Shown: piece by piece, positions 58,350-64,000 of the stretch | Layout: every line of letters starts with the position of its first letter | How positions within the stretch are numbered: position 1 is the stretch's first letter | Origin: Carboxylicivirga taeanensis | GTDB lineage: Bacteria; Bacteroidota; Bacteroidia; Bacteroidales; Marinilabiliaceae | Direction of reading: 5' to 3' | DNA length: 64,000 nucleotides | Assembly: GCF_051851475.1 (NCBI RefSeq) | Contig: NZ_JBPUSJ010000012.1 | Location: forward strand, 69,070 to 133,069 | Position numbers and translations under genes: made by a program | The notes under the pieces: model-generated | The model's database searches: none | The model's input: the letters and a program-made list of their open reading frames with translations, nothing else | What the model was told of the DNA's origin: nothing

Positions 58350-58618
58350 TTGTAACGTTTTAAATAGGTTGAAATAGCGACTGTGCCGATGAATGAGATT
58401 AATGAAATTATTATCGTAATATCGAAATACACGGCTTGCCTCATAAGCATGCTATAGAGTAGAATGAAGGCCATGCTGATAGAAGCTATCAGATCCATTG
58501 CAACAATCCGGTCTTGAATAGTTGGCCCTTTTACTAATCTAAATAAGGTGAGGGCAAATGCTACTAATAAAAATGTTGCAGCAATTACAAAAGCATTGTC
58601 TAGTATGGGGTCATTCAT
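58346..58618 (-). CDS. mnhF: Na+/H+ antiporter subunit MrpF/MnhF
   Basis: A 90-residue protein with three spans, containing the family string LFRLVKGPTIQDRIVAMDLI after the first helix. It overlaps mnhE and mnhG by a few bases. Structural membrane subunit of the Mrp complex. Confidence 0.92.
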   Translation of the reverse strand: MNDPILDNAFVIAATFLLVAFALTLFRLVKGPTIQDRIVAMDLIASISMAFILLYSMLMRQAVYFDITIIISLISFIGTVAISTYLKRYK

Positions 58619-58946
58619 CGGCTATTATTTTTATTTTGTTTTGCATGTCTTCAAACTCATTTAGTATGGTTTGTTCGTTGTCTAGATAAAGGATGTGCAC
58701 CAGCATGAGTTTTCTATCGTGGGTGATGTCGATCGATAATGAGCCTGGAGTCATGGATACCAGATTACTAAAAAGAAGTAAGGCTGTATCTGATTTTAAT
58801 ATTAGGGGCACACGAATAATACCTGGGTGGGTTTTTAGGTGGGGTGTTAAAAGGTCGTAGGCAATATATAAATTAGACTGTATCAGTTTATATAGATAGA
58901 GTCCTATAAATATAACCGTGTGATAGAATTTGAGAATTAGTTTCAT
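58611..58946 (-). CDS. mnhE: Na+/H+ antiporter subunit MrpE/MnhE, short form
   Basis: A 111-residue subunit; usual MrpE proteins have about 158 residues. It starts inside the normal second half of the membrane part and keeps the soluble domain FSNLVSMTPGSLSIDITHDR, a clear family signature. The missing ~45 N-terminal residues would carry one or two helices. Either the gene is naturally short in this lineage or the true start lies in overlap with mnhD. Overlaps mnhD by 4 bp and mnhF by 8 bp. Confidence 0.85.
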   Translation of the reverse strand: MKLILKFYHTVIFIGLYLYKLIQSNLYIAYDLLTPHLKTHPGIIRVPLILKSDTALLLFSNLVSMTPGSLSIDITHDRKLMLVHILYLDNEQTILNEFEDMQNKIKIIADE

Positions 58947-60436
58947 GGCGCGGAAGGGTTTAATACACGTTGAATGTACTCGTTCGGATCAATCAACTCA
59001 TTGGCTGCTTGCAGTGTATATTCAAAAAAGGGAGCTGCAAAAATTCCCATCCCAATACTTACTAAAGCAAGGATTACTGAGGGTAATAAATGAAAGCCAT
59101 ACAGCTCTTTATGATTAATTATGTTGGGGTTGCTTTGGGGATCTTCTTTTAAAAACGCTTCATTCCAAATTTTTATCATGGAATAGAGCGTAAACATGGC
59201 AGTTAGTATGGCTGCGGCTACTAAAAGATAGTCATGAGCTTCAATGCCTGATTTGATTAATAAAAATTTTGCAAAAAAGCCCGAAAGGGGAGGAACTCCA
59301 ACCAAAGCAAAGGCCGGGATGATAAATAAAATGGCGATTATTGGGCTCTGATTTAATAGGCCGCCCACTTCTTTCAGGTCAAAGCTGCCTTTGGTGCGGT
59401 GTATTATACCCGCAAGCAAAAACGTGTTAGTTTTTGCAATCATATTATGAAGCATAAAAAAGATTGCCCCAGCAATTGCCAATGGGGTAAAAATCGCCAA
59501 TCCCATTATCATATAGCCTATTTGACTAATAATATGGTAGGATAAGATTCGCCTGATGTCATAATGTGCCGAGGCTGCCATACCACCTATTACCATAGTA
59601 AACCCTGCTATTACAGCAAGAGTGCTTAGCCAAAAGGACTGATCTTGAGTAAAAAACAAAGTAAAGAAACGAATAAGTGCATACACTCCTACTTTGGTGA
59701 GCAAGCCTGCAAATAGAGCGGTAACTGTGATGTTTGGAGTGTGGTAAGAAGCAGGTAGCCAAAAGAATAGTGGAAACACTGCTGCTTTTATACCAAAGGC
59801 GATAAAAAATAGAGCGGTGGAAGAATTGATGAGCACGGGTTGCTCATGTGCCCGCAAAATCTGCGCCAAGTGTGCCATGTTTAAGGTACCCGTTTTCCCA
59901 TATAGCAATCCTAGTCCGGCTAAAAACAATAGGGAACCAATTAAGTTTAAAGCCATATATTTAATTCCCCCTTCCAGTTGCTCTTTTGAATGCCCAAGAA
60001 TAATTAATGCAAAGGATGCGATCAAAATTACCTCAAACCAAACATATAAATTAAACACATCTCCAGTCGTTAAAGCTCCGTTGACTCCCATTGTTAAAGC
60101 AAAGAAGAAAACATAGAACCGGCTTGACTGGTGAGAACCCGGCATAAAGTAGACTGAATATATAGAAATGGCCAATACAATGAGGGCAGATACGATAAGC
60201 ATTAAGGCGCTCAGGTGATCGATTACCAAAGTTATGCCCATTGGTGCTTGCCAGCCACCCATGTTTAATGTAAGAATACCTTGCGCCCTTACTTGAAAAA
60301 ACAAGTAGACGGTTAGCAGCAGTAGTGCGCTGCTCCCGATAATACCGACAGACTGGGCCACTTTGTGCGATTTAAGGGCCAGTAGCACCAGTATTAGTAA
60401 AAATGGTAGTAAAATAGGTAAAGCTAATGCTGTCAT
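58943..60436 (-). CDS. mnhD: Na+/H+ antiporter subunit MrpD/MnhD
   Basis: A 497-residue membrane protein with ~14 spans, homologous to complex I subunit ND5/NuoN-type antiporter modules. It includes the Lys/His-containing channel helices around FIAFGIKAAVFPLFFWLPAS (the Lys of this helix is likely in the ion path) and YHTPNITVTALFAGLLTKVG. It starts 2 bp after mnhC's stop and overlaps mnhE by 4 bp. Confidence 0.94.
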   Translation of the reverse strand: MTALALPILLPFLLILVLLALKSHKVAQSVGIIGSSALLLLTVYLFFQVRAQGILTLNMGGWQAPMGITLVIDHLSALMLIVSALIVLAISIYSVYFMPGSHQSSRFYVFFFALTMGVNGALTTGDVFNLYVWFEVILIASFALIILGHSKEQLEGGIKYMALNLIGSLLFLAGLGLLYGKTGTLNMAHLAQILRAHEQPVLINSSTALFFIAFGIKAAVFPLFFWLPASYHTPNITVTALFAGLLTKVGVYALIRFFTLFFTQDQSFWLSTLAVIAGFTMVIGGMAASAHYDIRRILSYHIISQIGYMIMGLAIFTPLAIAGAIFFMLHNMIAKTNTFLLAGIIHRTKGSFDLKEVGGLLNQSPIIAILFIIPAFALVGVPPLSGFFAKFLLIKSGIEAHDYLLVAAAILTAMFTLYSMIKIWNEAFLKEDPQSNPNIINHKELYGFHLLPSVILALVSIGMGIFAAPFFEYTLQAANELIDPNEYIQRVLNPSAP

Positions 60437-60437
60437 A

Positions 60438-60785
60438 TCAATTTGTATCTGTTTTTTTTAGTTGATCCAAATCATCCGTACCTGTAGTTTCGAAGAATTT
60501 GAGCTTTAGCGCCAGAGCAAACACTATTAATCCAAAGCCTATGACTACAGCAGTCAGAACTAAAGCCTGTGGGAGCGGATCGGCCATATGCTCACCAGAT
60601 GGTTGGGCGGTGGTGACAAAAGCGGGCTGACCGGCCACCAAACCAGACGATAGAAAGACAAATAAGTTGGTAGCATTACTCAAAAATATCAGACCGATAA
60701 TAAATTTTAAAATGCTGCGGCGCAAAACCATGTAGGCCCCAGCAGTATAAAGTACTCCTACTAGTATCGCTATTAATATTTCCAT
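60438..60785 (-). CDS. mnhC: Na+/H+ antiporter subunit MrpC/MnhC
   Basis: A 115-residue three-span protein of the NuoK-like family; markers are LYTAGAYMVLRRSILKFIIG and DPLPQALVLTAVVIGFGLIV. It overlaps mnhB by 1 bp. Confidence 0.93.
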   Translation of the reverse strand: MEILIAILVGVLYTAGAYMVLRRSILKFIIGLIFLSNATNLFVFLSSGLVAGQPAFVTTAQPSGEHMADPLPQALVLTAVVIGFGLIVFALALKLKFFETTGTDDLDQLKKTDTN

Positions 60786-61201
60786 TATCGGCTCTTTATT
60801 AAGGTGAAAAAAAAGACCAGTGTTACTCCAATTACAGCCATAAAAACACCGATGTCAAAAAGTAAGGGGGTGCCGAGTTTAAGGGGGTCGGTCAATTCAA
60901 GTGGAATACTAATCCAAAATCCTTTCATCACATCCTGTTGAAAGAGAAGGCTTGGTAAAATACTACATACGATTAGCAGAAGTCCCCATAAGATATATGT
61001 TGTGGGTTTTACCTTAAGTTTTTTTATTGCCTCCTGCCAGTTAAAGGCAAAACTGTAAAAGATGATGGACAGAGCAGCGAGCAGGCCACCTATAAATCCG
61101 CCACCAGGGTAATTATGACCTCTGTAAAGGGCTATTAGTGCGAACAGAATTAGTAGAAACTTTATTACTCGGGCTGCTAGTTGTAAAATAACAGAATTCA
61201 T
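60785..61201 (-). CDS. mnhB: Na+/H+ antiporter subunit MrpB/MnhB
   Basis: A 138-residue four-span protein. It carries the MnhB motif HNYPGGGFIGGLLAALSIIF near its first half and a C-terminal span FDIGVFMAVIGVTLVFFF. It overlaps mnhA by 4 bp. Confidence 0.93.
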   Translation of the reverse strand: MNSVILQLAARVIKFLLILFALIALYRGHNYPGGGFIGGLLAALSIIFYSFAFNWQEAIKKLKVKPTTYILWGLLLIVCSILPSLLFQQDVMKGFWISIPLELTDPLKLGTPLLFDIGVFMAVIGVTLVFFFTLIKSR

Positions 61202-63498
61202 ACTCTTTTAGCTTTTAGTAAAACAAAAACGCCAATGGCTGCTATGGTTAGTACCGTTACCTCGCCCAATGTGTCTAAAGCCCTGAAATCAACTAAGATA
61301 ACATTGACTACATTTTTGCCATAGGCATTAGTCAGGCTGTTTTTAATAATTAAATCAGAGATGGGATGGTGAAATTCTACATTTATTGCTTTTAGTGCTA
61401 ACACAGTCATTACTCCACCAAAACAGAGGGCTATAAGCAGATCGCGAAAACGGGTTAATCGTGAGGATAATATGGCAAAAACTGGTAATCGCTGCAGTAC
61501 CAGAACAAACACCACAACGATTAGGGTTTCTACAAGTATTTGGGTTATTGCCAAATCAACCGCGCTATAATATAAGTAGATTAACGAAATTCCGTATCCA
61601 CTTACGCCCATGGCAATAATGGTGGTTAGACGCGACTGTGCCAGGCTTGCGTATATGGCAGCGCAGCCAATAATAGCAATTAAGCCGCTCATGTAATAAG
61701 GGTTGAGGCTCAATGAGCTATCCAAAATCCAATTTCGAGTATTATATACTTGTAACCAAAGAAAAATGGATACTAACAGAATAACACTGAGTAGGTAATA
61801 ACGATGATAACCATGCTGAATAAGTTTGGTGTTGCGTGCCGATATTTCTAAGAAAAATTTCAGTGTACTACTAAAAAGTTCCGTAAACTTAATAGTAAAG
61901 ATTTGGTTGTTAAAACGATGCCAGGCTTGTAGAAATGTTTTAAAGCGCAGGCTAATTACGAAAGTAATTGTGCCAATAAGAATAGTCAACATGCTTAGCA
62001 TGAAGATATCATTAAAACCATGCCATAGCTTTAGCTTTATGTCAATTAGCTCTTTGCGAATCATGCTCAATGCTGGCTCAATCATGGTTTCACCTAAAAT
62101 ACCGGGGAGTAAGCCTAATAATAGGCTGAGTAAAGCCAGAATGCTGGGACCCAGCAAATATAGTAAGCCCTTTTCGTTAATAGGTTGGGCGTAGGCTTTA
62201 CGCTTCTTTAAAAAAACGTGATATAAAAAGTGCATAGAGACGGCCACCATTAATGCGTTACCGCCAACCCCCAAAGTAAGCACCAAAGAGGCAATTTGAG
62301 GTGATTGAGCTTTTGCTTCGTAAATAAGTTCTTTACCTAAAAAGCCTAGCATTGGAGGTAATCCAGCCATGGAAAACAAAGCCAGGAGGCTAATGGCAAA
62401 TGTTATGGGCATAGAGTACCTTAACCCGCCTAATTCGTTAATGTTTCTGGTCCCTGTTTTTTTATCGATAAAGCCGGCGATCATAAATAACGCAGCTTTG
62501 TAAAAAGCATGGACAAACAAAAATAGCATAGCTGCTTTAAAGGATAGTTTCGTATCTATTCCTATTAATAGCATTAATGTACCCAATGCACTGATAGTGG
62601 TGTAGGCAAGAATTGCTTTTAAATCAGTTTGAGTAATAGCAAAGTACGCTCCCAAAAACATCGTTATTGCTCCTACTGAAGTAATTGTGTAAACCCAGGT
62701 ACTGGTATTGCCCAAAATAGGATTGAGAAGTGCCAGTAAAAAAATGCCGGCCTTCACCATAGTGGCTGAGTGCAAATAGGCGCTAACGGGAGTGGGAGCC
62801 TGCATGGCACCTGGCAGCCAGAAGTGAAAAGGAAACTGGGCCGATTTTGTAAAAGCCCCCACTAATATTAGAATGAGTGCGGGGCGATACAGATAACTAG
62901 ATTTTATAGTATCAGCCTGTTCTACCCAAACACTATAAGAGTAGCTTTCAACAGTGCTGCCAATTAGTACAATTCCGCACAGAAGAAGCAGTCCACCAAA
63001 TCCTGTTATGAAGAGTGACTGAAAAGCTGCCTTTCTGGCTGTTTCTTTATAGTTAAAGAAGCTGATGAGCAGAAACGACAGAAAACTGGTAAGCTCCCAA
63101 AAGATAAAAAGTTGAATGAAGTTAGCAGATAATACCAGTCCCAGCATAGCTCCGCTAAATAAAAAAAGGTAAAAGAAAAATTTATCCGTTCCTTTGTATG
63201 AGCGCATATATGCTGATGCGTAAGCGAATACAAGAGCGCCGATTCCTGTAATCAACAGGGCAAATGTGATGCTTAAGCCATTTAAAGAAAATTCCAGATT
63301 AAGCCCAATTGTGGGCATCCAATCTATAAAGGTATTAATAGACTGACCGTTAGCAATGCTGGTTATTTTCGAAAAGAAAAACGAAAAAAAAGCAGCTTGA
63401 ATGCCGGCTAGTATGAGGCCGGTATGCCTTTTTACTTTCTGCGGCAGAATAAATACACTCAGTGCACTAACAAAATATATGATCAGAATAATTGCCAT
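61198..63498 (-). CDS. mnhA: Na+/H+ antiporter subunit MrpA/MnhA
   Basis: A 766-residue, ~20-span protein, the largest and first subunit of the operon. The N-terminal two thirds are a NuoL-like antiporter module (HSATMVKAGIFLLALLNPIL, TKSAQFPFHFWLPGAMQAPT, LAYTTISALGTLMLLIGI). The last ~170 residues are an added MrpB-like domain (VDLAITQILVETLIVVVFVL; FRALDTLGEVTVLTIAAIGV), giving the long MrpA form. Together with B-G it exchanges Na+ for H+; seven subunits are all present. The promoter is not clear. Confidence 0.95.
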   Translation of the reverse strand: MAIILIIYFVSALSVFILPQKVKRHTGLILAGIQAAFFSFFFSKITSIANGQSINTFIDWMPTIGLNLEFSLNGLSITFALLITGIGALVFAYASAYMRSYKGTDKFFFYLFLFSGAMLGLVLSANFIQLFIFWELTSFLSFLLISFFNYKETARKAAFQSLFITGFGGLLLLCGIVLIGSTVESYSYSVWVEQADTIKSSYLYRPALILILVGAFTKSAQFPFHFWLPGAMQAPTPVSAYLHSATMVKAGIFLLALLNPILGNTSTWVYTITSVGAITMFLGAYFAITQTDLKAILAYTTISALGTLMLLIGIDTKLSFKAAMLFLFVHAFYKAALFMIAGFIDKKTGTRNINELGGLRYSMPITFAISLLALFSMAGLPPMLGFLGKELIYEAKAQSPQIASLVLTLGVGGNALMVAVSMHFLYHVFLKKRKAYAQPINEKGLLYLLGPSILALLSLLLGLLPGILGETMIEPALSMIRKELIDIKLKLWHGFNDIFMLSMLTILIGTITFVISLRFKTFLQAWHRFNNQIFTIKFTELFSSTLKFFLEISARNTKLIQHGYHRYYLLSVILLVSIFLWLQVYNTRNWILDSSLSLNPYYMSGLIAIIGCAAIYASLAQSRLTTIIAMGVSGYGISLIYLYYSAVDLAITQILVETLIVVVFVLVLQRLPVFAILSSRLTRFRDLLIALCFGGVMTVLALKAINVEFHHPISDLIIKNSLTNAYGKNVVNVILVDFRALDTLGEVTVLTIAAIGVFVLLKAKRV

Positions 63499-64000
63499 GG
63501 ATTATGAGGTTTTGTTTTGTAGCCTATAGTTTGGTCTAAACTTAACTCAATATTATTTCTGGTTTCATTATCAACAGACTGATAGCCTTTTCTGTTCATT
63601 GATTGAGCTGCTTATTTCTAACAAGCTATGCTGAGCTTTTGAGCATAGCACATTTGGCAAAAAGGCGCTATTTAGAAATGTGGAACTATCGAAATAAAGA
63701 GCTCTGGTTAGTGCGCGACAGAAAGTTTCTTCAAAATAATTTGATTTCAATCATCGCATTATCAGTTGTTAAGTATTGATTTGGGTGTAGGGTGGGGCAT
63801 TTGGGCGAAAAATAAATTTGCATTTTCGCAAAATAGTTCCTTATTTTGCACCCGCTTTTGAGGACAATGGTACTCGTGAAAGGGCAGGATTGATAAGGGT
63901 TTCAAGCATTTATCGATACGTAATGAAAGGTAATAAGAGTTGGTCTTGACAGGGGCTTCGATAAGTAATATATTAGCAATCCGGTCTAAAAACAGCGACT
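63499..64000. other. Gene-free right end with nested inverted repeats and possible promoters
   Basis: 502 bp without a plausible frame. An outer pair ATTTCTAA (63614-63621) / TTAGAAAT (63672-63679) encloses GCTATGCT (63625-63632) / AGCATAGC (63642-63649). TTTG (63817-63820) and TATTTTG (63842-63848) form a likely promoter pointing right. TTGACA (63946-63951), 17 nt, TATATT (63969-63974) resembles a sigma-70-type site. The gene they serve lies outside the window. Confidence 0.45.

Overview
The window comes from a Bacteroidota chromosome, most likely from the Bacteroidales/Marinilabiliales side. This rests on families largely confined to the phylum (DUF4249 next to a TonB receptor, DUF4293, DUF3276, DUF5606-like, DUF6261-like, a ~310-residue NusB), on repeated TTTG-N19-TAnnTTTG promoters, and on moderate GC. 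The genus cannot be fixed from the sequence. No rRNA, tRNA, insertion sequence, prophage or CRISPR array is visible.

Layout. 1-8.1 kb: end of formate-THF ligase, a secreted C69 peptidase, an orphan multi-PAS histidine kinase, KdsA, RarA and an MBL-fold lipoprotein. 8.1-11.8 kb: an AT-rich accessory block, best read as two gene cassettes (Panacea-type toxin-antitoxin operon; AAA-ATPase/TOPRIM protein), each followed by an attC-like site as in an integron array lacking an integrase. 11.9-14.1 kb: a DUF6261-like gene with a phased array of palindromic sites upstream, then a gene-free stretch with a 258-bp direct repeat. 14.1-26.7 kb: YbaK, MsrA, a pyrBI operon behind a leader peptide/terminator that looks like a UTP-sensing attenuator, a flavin reductase, a Snf2 helicase, a DUF349 protein, a frameshifted double SnoaL-like lipoprotein and TrmD. 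26.7-27.8 kb: a gene-poor stretch with two 118-bp direct repeats around an overlooked 36-codon membrane-peptide gene. 27.8-46.5 kb: a WG-repeat lipoprotein, an AddB-like nuclease, sucAB, an M28 peptidase, a TonB receptor/DUF4249 pair, a nucleoside phosphorylase, a transglutaminase-like protein and PepD. 46.5-57.9 kb: FeoA-FeoB fusion with its Cys-rich partner, NusB-DUF1573-YajC-YbbR-CoaE-DjlA-like run, a beta-barrel and a tandem universal stress protein. 58-63.5 kb: a complete seven-gene Mrp Na+/H+ antiporter operon.

Most genes are housekeeping or envelope functions. The parts most worth follow-up are the attC-like cassette pair and its shared operator half-sites, the 38/42-bp phased palindrome array, the pyrBI attenuator, and the small membrane-peptide locus with an opposing promoter. 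All identifications are from reading motifs; no database search was possible.
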